64,000 nucleotides of DNA from Rhodosporidiobolus odoratus (Eukaryota; Basidiomycota; Microbotryomycetes; Sporidiobolales; Sporidiobolaceae). The stretch lies in the NCBI GenBank assembly GCA_034387635.1, contig JAOANU010000003.1:744001-808000 (forward strand), given 5' to 3'. A model generated the notes under the pieces. It was not told where the DNA came from. It searched no databases and worked only from the letters and a program-made list of their open reading frames with translations. The position numbers and the translations under genes were made by a program. Below, one piece after another: positions 38,856 to 50,144 of the stretch. The stretch's first letter is position 1. Each line of letters starts with the position of its first letter.

Positions 38856-39371
38856 TCATACTAATCGCCTCACATACTTTTCCGTCGGTACTTGTTCCCC
38901 TATCCGTCCAGGCCGGTCGACGTCCGGCGCCCCCCACACGAGCTTACTCTGCACACCCCTGCCTCCGAACGACTCTCGAACCATCTGCAGGATGCTGGTC
39001 CTGCCTGGTGCAGCCGAAGCGGCAGGGAGAGCCTGTACCGGGCTAACCGCTTCGACTACGCCTGCCGCCGGCGCCGCCGCCGGCACTGGAGTCGCACTGA
39101 GCTTGTCGGCGAGCAAGGCCTCGTTGTACCTGCTCTCCTCCTCGATAGACCGGACGCTCCTACGCTGTTCCTCCGAGATGGGCTGATCGAGGTCGGCAAA
39201 GTCGTCCTGAGCGACGGCGCGGATCGAGTAAAAGTAGACGGAGAAGGCAAAGGCGGAGATGAGACCGCCGGTGATGAGGTTTCGGGTGAAGAAGGGGGCA
39301 CGGGCTCGCTTGAGTCCTTCAGAGACGCCGTATCCGCCGGGGTGGTAAGTTGCTTTCGCGGCTCGTGACAT
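38856..39371 (-). CDS. COA3: Cytochrome c oxidase assembly factor 3
   Basis: A single exon of 171 residues. The N-terminal 70 residues match the Coa3 pattern: YHPGGYGVSEGLKRARAPFF, then one membrane segment (LITGGLISAFAFSVYFYSI), then AVAQDDFADLD. Coa3 is an inner mitochondrial membrane protein that, with Cox14 and Mss51, couples COX1 translation to complex IV assembly. Family members are usually shorter (about 85-110 residues). Here the C-terminal 90 residues are Ala/Pro-rich and variable, and end with KYVRRLV. ATP12 lies 301 bases away in the opposite direction. Confidence 0.85.
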   Translation of the reverse strand: MSRAAKATYHPGGYGVSEGLKRARAPFFTRNLITGGLISAFAFSVYFYSIRAVAQDDFADLDQPISEEQRRSVRSIEEESRYNEALLADKLSATPVPAAAPAAGVVEAVSPVQALPAASAAPGRTSILQMVRESFGGRGVQSKLVWGAPDVDRPGRIGEQVPTEKYVRRLV

Positions 39372-39672
39372 GCTTGAGATGTAGGGGTCGGCCGAAGGAG
39401 TGCAGTAGATGTTCGTTCGCGTGCGGGGTTATGTAGGCTTACTCAAGGTGGGAGAGCGCGAGTGTGAACGGCGAGAGAAGGAAGGGAAAGGGTTGTCGGT
39501 CAAGACGACGGCACTATGCAGCTCCTAGAGGGTTAGCACAGAGGGCAGTTGACTGCTCAGGGACTTTCTGAACGTACACGATCTGTTCTGAGCGTGTGGC
39601 GGACGTGTAAGGAGTGTGATCTGTGACATTGAGTCGCTCGCTTGATTTCCTCATCCCACTGCACAAGCTGTC
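39372..39672. promoter_or_regulatory. Bidirectional promoter region COA3 / ATP12
   Basis: These 301 bases separate the divergent starts of two mitochondrial assembly factors, one for complex IV and one for complex V. Shared control is an inference from spacing and function. Confidence 0.6.
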
Positions 39673-40992
39673 ATGTTCCGCTCTGCCGTCTCGAGAACAC
39701 TCACCCAAGCCTCAGCATCATGCTCGCGCTGTATCTCGACTTCCGCACCTAGTCGCGCTGCCGGACTCCAGTCTCAGTCGAACCGTTCGTCTCGTCTCCT
39801 CCGCTATGCCTGAACGTTGCGGGGCTGACAACGAGCTTGTGCGATAGGAGCGGAGAAGTCGATGAGGCGCTTCTGGAAGACGGTCGGGGTCGAGAACCGG
39901 GAAGAGGGTGTGTTTTCTTCCTCATCTTCTCCCTTTTTCCCGCCAGAAGCCGGCTTATGTATCCTTTTTGCAGGCAACATCGCTGTCTTACTCGACAAGC
40001 GGACGCTGAAAACTCCAGGAGGCGTGCCGCTTCTTGTACCGAAAGGTCGGTTACCGGTCGCCCTCTGCATAGCGGATGAGTGGGAAAATCAGAAGGCCGT
40101 TCTGAAGCAGCACTCTCTGCCCATGGTACGTTGGTCTCGCAGAGAAAATATCTGTTACGTAACTGATAGGTCCGTACCCATGACCAGACATCCCTGGCTG
40201 CACGAGCGCTTGACGGGCTAAACGAAGCAAGCCTGCGGAAAGACGTCGTTGCCTACCTCCTCCGCTACCTCGACACCGACACCGTCTGGTACGTGACGTC
40301 CGCCTTAGTGTCTTTGCTCGAATGTCGCTCACCGGTCTCATCCCATGCAGCTTCCACGAATCTTTCCCCGATCGCCTTGTCAAGCTGCAGGACGCGCACT
40401 GGAAGCCGCTGATTGCTTGGGTCGAGGAGACGTACGGAGTCAAGATCAACCTCTACGAGGGTATCTTGAACACGAAGCAGTCGGATGCGACTATATTGAA
40501 ACTTGGTACTGTGGTGTCTGGATTTGACCACTTCAAGCTCGCGGGTATGTTCTGCTCCTCGTCGCGGTCATCCGCCCCGACTGCGCAGAACTCGCTCCAC
40601 AGGGTGCGACAGTCACCTGCATGTTCCTGATGATCTGTCATTTCCAGCCTTCGAGCGTGCCGTCCTCGCGTCCAAATCGTACCTCATTGCGCTTGGCTTG
40701 GTGGAAGGGCACTTGACGGCGGACGAGGCTGCCAAATGTGCGCATGTCGAAGTGCAGAGTCAGATTGACCGATGGGGTGAGGTGGAAGACAGTAGGTTTC
40801 TTCTTTCCCCCCCCTTTTCCTGTCGAGTATAGCTGACTTGGCGACTCTTGCCTGCCGCTCGCTGACTTGCCCGCCTTTCCTCGCTCCGCCGTGATGCCCT
40901 TCGGTACAGCCCACGACGTCGACCACCAGGATGTGCGCGTCCGACTCGGGTCTGCAGCGCTGCTTGTGGCGCACCAACCGCAACTCGCGTAG
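39673..40992 (+). CDS. ATP12: F1-ATPase assembly chaperone Atp12
   Basis: Seven exons (39673-39784, 39848-39907, 39974-40125, 40188-40288, 40351-40544, 40648-40791, 40910-40992) give 281 residues. Atp12 binds the F1 alpha subunit in the mitochondrial matrix and hands it on for F1 assembly. The N-terminus (MFRSAVSRTLTQASASCSR) is a typical mitochondrial presequence. Family motifs follow: KSMRRFWKTVGV, VLLDKRTLKTPGG, IADEWENQK, then LPMTSLAARALD, LLRYLDTDTVCF, WKPLIAWVEETYGV and FERAVLASKSYLIALGLVEG. The first donor is GTTCGT. The AKSMRRFW junction was placed by the conserved RRFWK. COA3 is transcribed divergently from the same 301-base region. Confidence 0.94.
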
Positions 40993-41460
40993 GATGGGTT
41001 GCAATGCGAGGGTCTGCGCGAGATGGTTTCTTGCACTTCGTGAAGAGTCTTTGCTACGCGTCTAGGCAGCTGCAGAGACAATGACTGGCGTCCGTGACTC
41101 GCTTCGACCAAATTCATTGGGTTGACTCCCTTTATTGTCCCCTGTCGCTTCTCGCCGTTCTCGCTCGACTCTTGCCTCTCCTCGCGTAGTATGATTACCC
41201 GAATAGCAGTCTGAACGCCTAGCTGTCCCCTCTCAGCCGCCCTACTCGTTGCATAGCCCTAGTCGCCTCTGTGTCGCTTGTCGCGCTCTTTCTCTGTTCT
41301 TCGCGCCCGCGCATCGCAACCCGTAACTCGCACACATCGCACTGGTGGTCAAGTACAGAGCGCACAAAGCAGTTCAGGTCATTGTCAACCTTCTCAGCCC
41401 GTCCCCCCACCCTTGCTTATCGGCATACACTCCGCCACACTCGACTCTCATCTGCTGTCA
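40993..41460. other. Intergenic region upstream of the GTPBP-like gene
   Basis: These 468 bases hold the ATP12 3' flank and the promoter of the next plus-strand gene. Nothing further was identified. Confidence 0.45.
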
Positions 41461-43115
41461 ATGTTTGGCGAAGATCCATCCGAGTCTCCAAGGTTACCTT
41501 CAGTACGCACTGGTACATCTCGTAGGCAGACCTGAACTCATATTTGACGTCCACAGCCCTGGCTCTCCCGCTCCTCCGCCGGCACTCCTTCGCCTCTTTC
41601 CCTTCCGTCAACACCTCAAGAAGCTCTTCCACCCAGCCGGGCACGACGACCGAGCTCCCTCGAGGACCTTGGACTCTTCGGCGCGCTAGGAGACGACCTC
41701 GACAGTCTCTCGCCGAACAAGGGGAAATTGGGAACGTCGCCCAGGACGGAAGAGATCGCATGGGTCAATGGCAAACTCGAAGGATTGCAACCCGAAGTGG
41801 ATCACAAGGGCCATGCAAGCTTCCCGTCTGCGTGTTCCCCGTTCCGCCAACTGACCGACATCTTTTCTGGCAGATCGAGTACAAACTGAAGCTTCTCAAG
41901 CCCACCTCGATACACCGCCTGGAAAAGCTCCGCACCCAGCTCCGATGGCGACTCACACAAGGCGGAGGCGTGGCAATGTACGAGTTAGGACTACTGGACA
42001 ACGGTGAAATCGTGGGGCTCAACCAGCAGGAAATGGACGAGTCATTGCAGACTCTGGGTCAGATGCTAGCGGGGCTGGGCGGAGGGCAAGTACAGGTCAC
42101 GAGGGTGATGCGGATAGGTGGCGTAGGCGTGGCCAATGAGGCAGCATTACCCAACGAGTTACTTTTCCCTTCATTCGACGTCCTCCCTTCCTCTTCCGAC
42201 CGCGACTTCATCGCCCGTTGCGCCGTCGCCTCCCCTTCTGATACCCCTCCCCTCTTTCCACCAGAGAAGGACCGCGGCCCGACCCCCTTCCCTACAAATC
42301 GCACACCCGAAGAACAAGCCGTCTTCCGCCGCGACAAGCGAGATCAACGTCGCGCCCGTCGAGCAGCATTGCAAGGCGTCTCACCCTTCCCTCTCCCTCC
42401 ACTTTCCGCTACCACGCCGGCGACATCCTCTCCCGCTTCTTCTTCGACGGTGTCTCCTCCTTCCCCCGCCACCCCTCCCGCCCTTTCCGCACCCATTCCC
42501 ATTCAACTCCCTTCCGCATCTTCCTTCCCTCCTTCCCGTCTCAAAAGCTTCTACCCCTCCCGACCTAAACCTCCAAAGCCTACCAAACCCCCTCGAGACC
42601 GTCGACGAACAACCGCGTCTTCTCCAGCCCCATCCTCTGCTGCTGCGAAAAAACCGCAAGGGTCGGCAGGAGCCGCCGCGCCGGTCAAACCTGGAGATGC
42701 GCGAGCGGATCCGGCAGAGGTTAGGTATGTCGTTGAAGCGGTGGTGATCAAAGGTTTTGTACCGCCTGTGCCAAGCGCGGGCTCGGGAGAAGAAGGTTTA
42801 CCGGCAGCAGCAGCAGCAGCAGGAGTTGGAAAACGGAGGAAAAGTAGTGTGGCCAGGTCCCCACCTTCTCCTCTAGGGCGAGTGGGAGAAGAGGATCTAG
42901 GCGATTTGAGCGAAGGAGCTCTGACATCTACGACGACGGAAGATGATGAACGGACGGAGGAGAGTGAGGAGGAGCAAGATGAAGAAGAGCCAGATCTTGA
43001 CCTGGAAGGCGAGGAGGAAGGGTGGACGTACCTCGAGTTTGACCTGGCCGAGCTGAGTAGTAGTGCCAAGGCTGCGGCGGCAGCCAGTGCAGGTGCAGGT
43101 GCGGTTCGAGCATGA
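41461..43115 (+). CDS. Protein with GTPBP1/2 N-terminal domain, no GTPase
   Basis: Three exons (41461-41502, 41557-41814, 41874-43115) give 513 residues. The middle (about 70-200) resembles the region that precedes the GTPase in animal GTPBP1/GTPBP2: EEIAWVNGKLEGLQPEVD, IEYKLKLLKPTSIHRLEKL, TQLRWRLTQGGGVAMYELGL, DNGEIVGLNQQEMDESLQTL. In those proteins a translational-type GTPase domain follows. Here no P-loop, DxxG or NKxD motif is present. Instead the rest is a Ser/Pro-rich basic linker, then VRYVVEAVVIKGF, and a long acidic tail (EESEEEQDEEEPDLDLEGEEE). Intron 2 appears to be of the GC-AG type. Function is unknown; a link to ribosome rescue or mRNA surveillance is only suggested by the animal proteins. 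Confidence 0.82.
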
Positions 43116-43356
43116 CGCCGCCAGCATGGGACTCTTTCCCTTTTTATAGCGCATTGTTGTCGTTTCGTCGTAACCCGATCTTGGTGTGTACTGCCTTCCC
43201 GTTCGCGACAACGCCCAGTAAGCTTTGGCGCAACGTGTTCGAAGACGAGAAGCCGACTCCGAAAGCAAATCCGACCCAAGAAATTAGCTGTGATGCACTA
43301 CGATACTTCATAATACGACACCCTACATCTGTCCAGTCATCCCCCGTCTGGGCCAC
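43116..43356. other. Convergent 3' gap
   Basis: Short region between two genes that end toward each other. No feature was seen. Confidence 0.4.
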
Positions 43357-45057
43357 TTAGTCGTCCCAGATCCATCCCCTCCTCCAGCTCATCCTACTCT
43401 CCAACGCCGACCGCAATTGATGCACAAGGTTATGAGCGTAGACAACCCCTCCAGGGACGAGGAGTGGGTGGACCTTTTCTTGGAAGAATTGATAGCCTTC
43501 GAGGACGTGACCAAAGTCTGTCACCACGAGACACAGTCAGCGGGCAAGGCTAGAGAATGCCGAAGGGGAGATGAACGAGACTGACCAAAGATGGGAAGGC
43601 CTTCGGTTCGGGCGACTTCTTCTTGAAGGTGTCGGAGTTGATGTACTCGCCTGCAAGGCAAGACAAAAGGGCAGAGAAGTTCGTCAGCTTAGGCTGCAGA
43701 TGGAGATTCGGGCGAAGCCAAGTTGACGGACACTGCAAGACCAGGAATACGGGTCAGTCTCCACTTCAAACCAAAGCGCGCCCAGCAGCGAGAGGCTTAC
43801 GATTCGTGATGTACTGGGTTCCAGCTACTGCATCATCCGTTCGATGTAACTTCCTGAACACGATCCTCGCCCTCGGGAAGCGCTGGCGAATGTGAAAAAT
43901 GGTATGTCGCATCCGTTCTTGCCACCAAGCCAGTTGTTCAGGCGTTAGAGGAACGGTGAGGGACCAGCGTGTTTTGTCGTCTTGAAGGCCGAAGAGAGCC
44001 TATGACGCGGCGAGGATCAGTAGGGTGTAAGCAAGCGGATGAAGATGAGGAACAGCGTACCAGGTCCCACATCCCGCTATGAATCTGCACCACGTCCACC
44101 TTGTCCGTCCCTCCTAGCTGCTCAACAGCAGGTACGACCAATTCATCGATCCGATTCTCAATCCTCCCCGGCGCGTGCCAATCGGTATGATCTGGCGTGT
44201 TGAACTCATCCAGCGCGTCCATCCCATAGTGAAACCCATTCACCACTCTCATTGCCACGCCGCTTCCATCCGCGTACGGGATCTCACACTTGTGCATGAG
44301 CCCTCGCTGGTCCCAGCCATCGAATTTCGGACCGTGGCCTTTTGTCAGGTCGACGGGATGAGGACCGGGAGGGTGAAGGCGCAGGTCGTGATAGTGGGAG
44401 ATAGATACGTTGCGACGAAAGAGCTGGCAGAAATGCACGAGACCGTTGCGGTCGACGGAATCGCCCAAGATGAGGACGGTTGGGGGGTGAAGGCGTTTTT
44501 TGCGGAGGAAGCGGATAGGATCGAAGGAGGAGGAGGAGGAGGATGCGGAGGCGGTGGAGGGGAGGTGTTCAGCGGCAATGAGCTGATATTCCTTGGAGAA
44601 GGTCGCGGCTTGGTATTGCGGGTAGCCTCGATCCTGCCCGTGGGTGAGTTCCCACAGCGAAGGGAGGTACTTGGGTAATGGAGGACAGCGGTCTTCTGCG
44701 AATGGTCGCCAGTAGGTGTGAAGAGGGGATGTGAGGTTGATGAGCAGTCGTCCCGGTTGGTGCAAGGCGTCGCAGGGGATAGGTGGCTGGTAGGTGAGAT
44801 GCACTCTGCAGGAAGTTACGTCACTGTTACTGGTTCGAGAGGCCTTGAGCAGAAGAGTGACACCCTCGAGAAAGAAAGAAATGAAGAACTGACATCCGCC
44901 CGACCACGAACCACACTGCCAGTACGCCTGCCACCCATCCGGCTACTGTCTTTGCCTTTGCTTCCCTTCTCTGAGCCCACTTGTGCTGAACGAGTTGAGC
45001 AAGTGATCCACTCGAGTGACCGGGAGTCGAGTTCTTCCTCGACTGGGGGTAACTCAT
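43357..45057 (-). CDS. Type II membrane protein with GDSV motif, unknown function
   Basis: Proposed exons are 45057-44894, 44805-44061, 43999-43801, a one-base exon at 43732, 43650-43586 and 43517-43357. They sum to 444 residues in an open frame. The N-terminus is basic and cytosolic (HKWAQRREAKAK), followed by one hydrophobic signal-anchor (TVAGWVAGVLAVWFVVG), which gives a lumenal or extracellular catalytic-looking part. That part has VLILGDSVDRNGLVHFC and later VDVVQIHSGMWDL and KVHPLLVPGGVVYAHNL. A GDSx motif followed by a distal region is reminiscent of SGNH/PC-esterase folds that modify glycans, but the usual catalytic DxxH is not evident, so this is only a suggestion. The one-base exon is required to reach the frame ARTEGLPIF; see findings. 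Confidence 0.78.
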
Positions 45058-45446
45058 GGCATTGGGCGTTCAAGCAGGAAAGGATCAAGCTGTCACTGCT
45101 GCAGGTGATGCTGTGTGGGCTGTTGTTCGAGGTAACGCCGAGTGTATGTACGTCGATGATAAGAGTGAAGTCGAATCGAGGTCGATTGAGGTATGTCGGA
45201 ACCGGACAGTCGTCGACGAGGAAGCGTACTGGGCAGTTCAAAAGGGTATGGCGTGACCGCCACACCGTAGTATAGCAATAGTCGAGACGATGAAAGACCA
45301 TGCATCACTTCCCGTTTCTCCCGTTTCTCCCACTGCAGGAAACAAGCGGCGGAGCCCTCTCTTCCCAGACCGCGTAGCCAGTTGCAACAGTGTACATGGC
45401 ATCATAAGTCACATCGACGACGATCTACGACAGTCCCCAGTTATCT
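45058..45446. other. Gap between two minus-strand genes
   Basis: These 389 bases hold the promoter side of the type II membrane protein gene and the 3' end of POL5. Nothing specific was found. Confidence 0.4.
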
Positions 45447-48400
45447 TCACGCCTTGCCCTCACTAGCCCTTCGCTTCTTCTTCTCCTTCCGCTTGCCCTT
45501 CTTCCCATTCAGCGTCCCCTCCATAACCCCCTCCACCACCATACTCACATCCCCAACCTCTGCATCCTCCTCTGGTCCAGCAATCGACTCATCCTGAACC
45601 TCCTCCTCCGGCTGACTCGCCAGAGTCGAAGCCGTCAAACCTTTGACCTTCTTCGCCTTGCCATTGGGCGTACTCGTCAATGCCTGCCCAGAAGTCGAAG
45701 CGGACGCAGAGGGAGCATCGACCGACTCGGCCGCCTTGCGCTTCTTGTCCTTCTTCCCCCCAGCGGGTTTCGCGACCGCCTCGACCGATCCACCGAGAAC
45801 GCCGACGAGCTGCTTGACGAGCTGGGTGACCCCCTGGGCGCCCTTGAACCGGTCCGAGACCTTGGATGGGTCGCAGAGAGTTGCCCAGTCTTGCGGCTTC
45901 CACAGGTCAGCGGCGGAAGATTGCGAGGAGAGCTGGACGGTGAGGCGGGCGGCGGTCAGGGCGTTCTTGGCGAGGAGCTTGAGGCGAGCGGCGTCAAGCG
46001 AACCAGTGGTGGCGGATGAAGCAAGGGAGGTCGAGATAGTAGTGTAGAGAGCAGAGCGGAAGGAGGGAAGGAAGGCGAGGACGGGAGAAGTGGATTCGGG
46101 CGTCTTCTGCTCGACAAAGATAAGGGTCAGAACGGACTGAGGGCATGGGTAAGTATAGACAAGAAAGGACTTACGAGAGCAGCCAAGCTGACGATCAGCG
46201 CCTGCACCACCTCCCAGGCCTGCATCCTCCTAAACGCATTCACCTTCTCCGCAACCGCCAACTCGAGCACCTTGTCCTTCGTCTCCCAAACCGCTGCGGG
46301 TACCCGCTTGGCGACCTCCAAAAACAGCAAAGGCTGACAGCGCGTCTTGGAGTTCTTGGTGAGGAGGTAGGCCTCAAAGCTCGAGAGGGCGATGCGGGAG
46401 ATCTCGGTTGATGAAGAGGGAGAGGCAGAGACGGAAGCTTTGACGAGCGCGACGGCGACTTGCGCGGCGAGGGGGGCGAGGTCGGCGTTGTCCACGCTGG
46501 CGGCCGCACGGTGGAGGTCTTCGAGGGCCTCGAGAGCGGTCGCGGTGATCTCTTCGCTGCTCTGCTCGATAGCAGCAACGGTCGGAGAAATAGAAGGGGA
46601 GGAAGCAGCCTTGCGAGGCTGGACGAGGAATCGAAGCAGCTTGGCCGCCTTTGACTGCAACTCGTGCTCGACGGAAGTTGAGGTCCGGACAATGTTGAAG
46701 AGGGGGACGTAGGTGGCGATCAGAAGTGTCGAGGAGGGTTTGTGGTGCGCGAGGACGTCGAGGAGGTCGAGGCATCGAAGACGGTAATGCAGGTCATCGG
46801 TTCGGTCACCTGGCAGTATAATCTCCGTGGTCAGCTCGCGTCGGAGTGATGGAGAGACAGAGTACGTACGCTTCTTGCTTCGCCTCCCGCCGCCGTTCGC
46901 CCGGAAGATGTCAGCCAACCGCTCATCCAAGGCAAGCATGGCATCGTCGTCCAAGATCTCCTCCTCGTCCTCATCCCCACCAGCCTTCTCTCCATCTGCC
47001 TTCTCGTCCCTCTCATCGTCCGAGCCCTCAACACCATTCGGAACGCCCATCCCGCCAGCCTCAAGCGCTGCCAAGAGCTCATTCTTGAACGCCTCATCGA
47101 TCTCAAGCCCCTCGTCGTCCGACGAATCGTCATCCGAGTCGCTGTCCGACTCGGCGTTGTCCTTCGTCGTCGCCGCCGCCACCTTCCTGCCGTCCTTCTT
47201 GCCCTCCCCATCCGCCATCTCCGTATCTTCCCCTCCCTCCTCCTCTTCTTCAACGACCTGTTCCTCCTCCTCAACCCTAACCTGATCAACCAACATCTCA
47301 ACCGCCTGAGCTCCCACCTCGTCCGCAAAGCCCTTCAAAACCGCCGCCGCCACGGTTTTAACAAACGCCGACTGCCTCCTCAGCAAAGCCAACAGCAGAT
47401 CCATCAGAATCGTACTCGGTTCCGGCGCTTCACCTTCCTCCTCAGCCTCCTCACCTGCGACCGGCGGTTCGGCACCGGCCAAGGTGGGGAACAGAGCCGA
47501 AACGGCATCCACCGTCGATTCGACGACATCCTGGGCGTCTTGAGCTCCTTCATCCCACGCGACGAGGCGAACCCCTTCGCACAGAGATCGGGCAACCGAC
47601 TTGCGTTCGAGCGATTTGACGTCCTCTGCAGCGGCGGCGGCGGCGGCGGCGGGTGCGCCACCAGCGGATTTACGACCCTTCTTCTTCTTGCCGTCCTTTT
47701 CTTCGGCAGCAGCGTTGGCGGGAGGCGCGGCAAGGGAGGAGTACAGCGACTTGATGCGCTCTTCGAGGGCTTTCGCTTCCTCGTCGTCCTCGTCGTCGGC
47801 TTCAGTGGCATGGGCGCGAGCAAACGCCTTGTCGTCACCGGCGAGGGTGTCGAGGAGACCGACGGCGCGAGAGAGCCAGGCAGTGCCTCCGACGAGCGCG
47901 GTGGGAGCGGAAGAAGCGGAAGAGGCAGGGGCAGAGGTGGAGGGAGCAGAAACGAGGGCGGTGAGAACAGAGAAGAAGCGGGATTTGGCGGCGAGGCGTT
48001 GGGAAGAAGTGAGAGCGGGAGTGGCGACGTAGGACCGCTGAAAGACGAAAGAACCAGTGTGAGTGTGCCGATACAAGCGAAACTTACGAGACGACCATCG
48101 AGCGGACGTACCGCGCCCTTGCTTCCCTCCTTGACAACCTCGAACCATCCAACGACTGCAAGGAATTCAAGCACTCCCCGCATAGCCTCCTCGTCCTTCT
48201 GGACACCACCATTCCTGGCCACATGCAGCAGCTGGTCCAAGGCCCAAGTACGCTGCGCCGTGAGGCGTTTGTCCTTCTCTGCTTGATCGAGAATCTCGCT
48301 GCCCTCTTCCTGCTCGGGGGTGAGGATCATAGTCTCGAGATAGCTAATCCAGCCCTTGACGCCGGAGAGAGGAAGGCGAGCTACGATTTTCTCGAGGAAC

Positions 48401-49811
48401 TTGACCTCGAAGGCGTTGTGAGAGGAATGCGAGCCGCCGGTGAGAACCTTCAACAGGGGGAGGGCCGCGGCGGGTTCAGAAGAAAAGTAGGCCGGAAGGG
48501 TAGACGAGGCGAGCTTGTCAGCTACGCGCGACAGAGTCTTTTCGCCAGCTGCACCGGCGCCTGATCGGAGGTGGTTGGCGAAGACGCGGAGGGTGTGAGG
48601 TGTATTGAAGAGGGAGACGAGGTCGGATGCAGGAAGGGAGGTGAGGAAAAGGGTGATGAGGCTGAAACCGAGCGACTTGAGGGGAAGAGACGGGGAGGCG
48701 AAGAGGTTCTCTGCGAACGGGAACTTGATAAGCACTCATACGCGCAGGCAACGACGGACACGTACGGTCGACGCAGATGCGCCAAAAGTCGGCAAACTTG
48801 GCCTTGTCTGAGATCTCCGTTTGGGCTGCTCCGACTGAAGGGAAGAATGCGTCGCGAAGCAGGGTCCAGACGAAGTGGGGTGCTTGTCCCGGGGCGGGAG
48901 CAGCAGCGCCCTTCGAGGTCTTGGTCGCGTTCGAGCCCTGCTTCGGTCCACTTGTGGGCTCGCTGGAGGAAGCCGCGGCGGAGCCTTTCAGGGCGGTGGC
49001 GAGAGCGGGAAGGGAGGAGCGGGAGAGAACAGAAGCGGAGGTGAAGGTGGGCGCCAGTACGGAAGACCAGTCGGCATCCTGCAGAGCCACGGTCAGACCA
49101 GGTAGAAGAAGAGGACCAAGAGAACCAACGCACCACGCCGTAGCTTTGCAAAGTCAAAACGATTGCCACCTTTTCCGGTCCCCACCCTTTGGCCTTTTCC
49201 CGAGCATCGTTGACCAGCCTCTGGACAGCCCACGTTGTCGACTCGTCCTTCCAGCTCGCCTCGCTCTCGAGCAAAGCCTTCAACGCCTCACAGACGACCC
49301 AGTAGGCTGGTTCGCGGATCCAGGTCTTCTTGTTGCCAAGCCCGACGAGGGCCTGCACCGTCTCTTGCCACTGCCCGCCCTCCTGGGCAGACGATCGGAC
49401 GAGTACGCCAGAGCGTACGAGGGCATGGAGGCCCATCAAGCGAGCGAAGAGGAGGTCGCGTTCCTCGCGCGAGTCCATGCCGGCTTTGCTGGTGGTCTGC
49501 TCGAAGAGTTGAGGGAGGACGGCGTTGGCGCGGTCGTCGGGGAGGACGGCGACGAGCTGGGAGAGGGCGACGGCGAAGCCTTGCCTGGCTGCTTCATTGC
49601 TCGAGGCGAGACCTGCGATGAGACGCTTCAAGGCGTACGGGGTGTCGGGGTCGGTAGAGGTCGAGGTCGAGGGAGCTGAGAGAGGGAGGGCTTGTAGGAG
49701 CTGTATCGAGGCATCTAGTCGGGTTGCGAGTTGGTGGGAAGAGAGGAGGGGGAAGAGAGGGAGAATGGATTGACGGGCGGAAGGGCCGTTGGCAGTCTGA
49801 GGAGGAGGCAT
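45447..49811 (-). CDS. POL5: Pol5 / MYBBP1A-like rDNA transcription and ribosome biogenesis factor
   Basis: Six exons (49811-49134, 49078-48766, 48734-48112, 48037-46870, 46809-46175, 46106-45447) give about 1,358 residues. Pol5 is a nucleolar HEAT-repeat protein needed for rRNA synthesis and maturation. Despite its name it is not thought to act as a DNA polymerase. Typical features are the N-terminal repeat array (YALKRLIAGLASSNEAARQG, FALARLMGLHAL-like segments), then FADFWRICVD and NLFASPSLPLKSLGFSL. A very acidic central stretch (about 730-860; SDSDSDDDSSDDEGLEID) is followed by RLADIFRANGGGRRSKK. The C-terminal tail is basic (GKKGKRKEKKKRRASEGKA), as expected for nucleolar targeting. The junction between exons 2 and 3 implies a 31-base intron, or a 49-base one with an unusual donor, and is uncertain. 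Confidence 0.9.
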
Positions 49812-50144
49812 AGCTGGTACGCTTGCTCTGGCTGACTAGCAGCCCTGTGTCAACGAGCGAGTGGGTCTGGGAAGGGGGGGAGAGACTCGACTGCAGCCGA
49901 CTAATTGAACGGAGACAACGAGCAAGCTCAGATTTACCCAACTCACGTCGATCTCGCTAGGAAGGATTCGCCAGCACAGTCTGCATTCTGTATTGCTACC
50001 CTCGTTGACTCTCACGAGTGTGAACCTGATCCACCGAAGAGAGGGACAAGCTGCTGTTGTCATCAGTTGCGTCTCGACTTGAGTTGCTTGTCCCACTCGA
50101 AACACAACGACTGTTGGGCTTGCGAGTACTTGCGGACGTACAAC
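49812..50144. promoter_or_regulatory. Divergent upstream region of POL5 and the mitochondrial protein gene
   Basis: These 333 bases lie between two start codons pointing away from each other. No specific sites were recognised. Confidence 0.5.

Noticed and set aside
42805..42825. CAG/GCA triplet run
   Set aside because: It codes for a short alanine run in the acidic-tail protein and is too short to be a notable repeat.
47404..48735. 443-residue minus-strand frame read to its end
   Set aside because: Only the first part is real (POL5 exon 3, to 48112). The remainder is a shadow of POL5 exon 4 in another frame.
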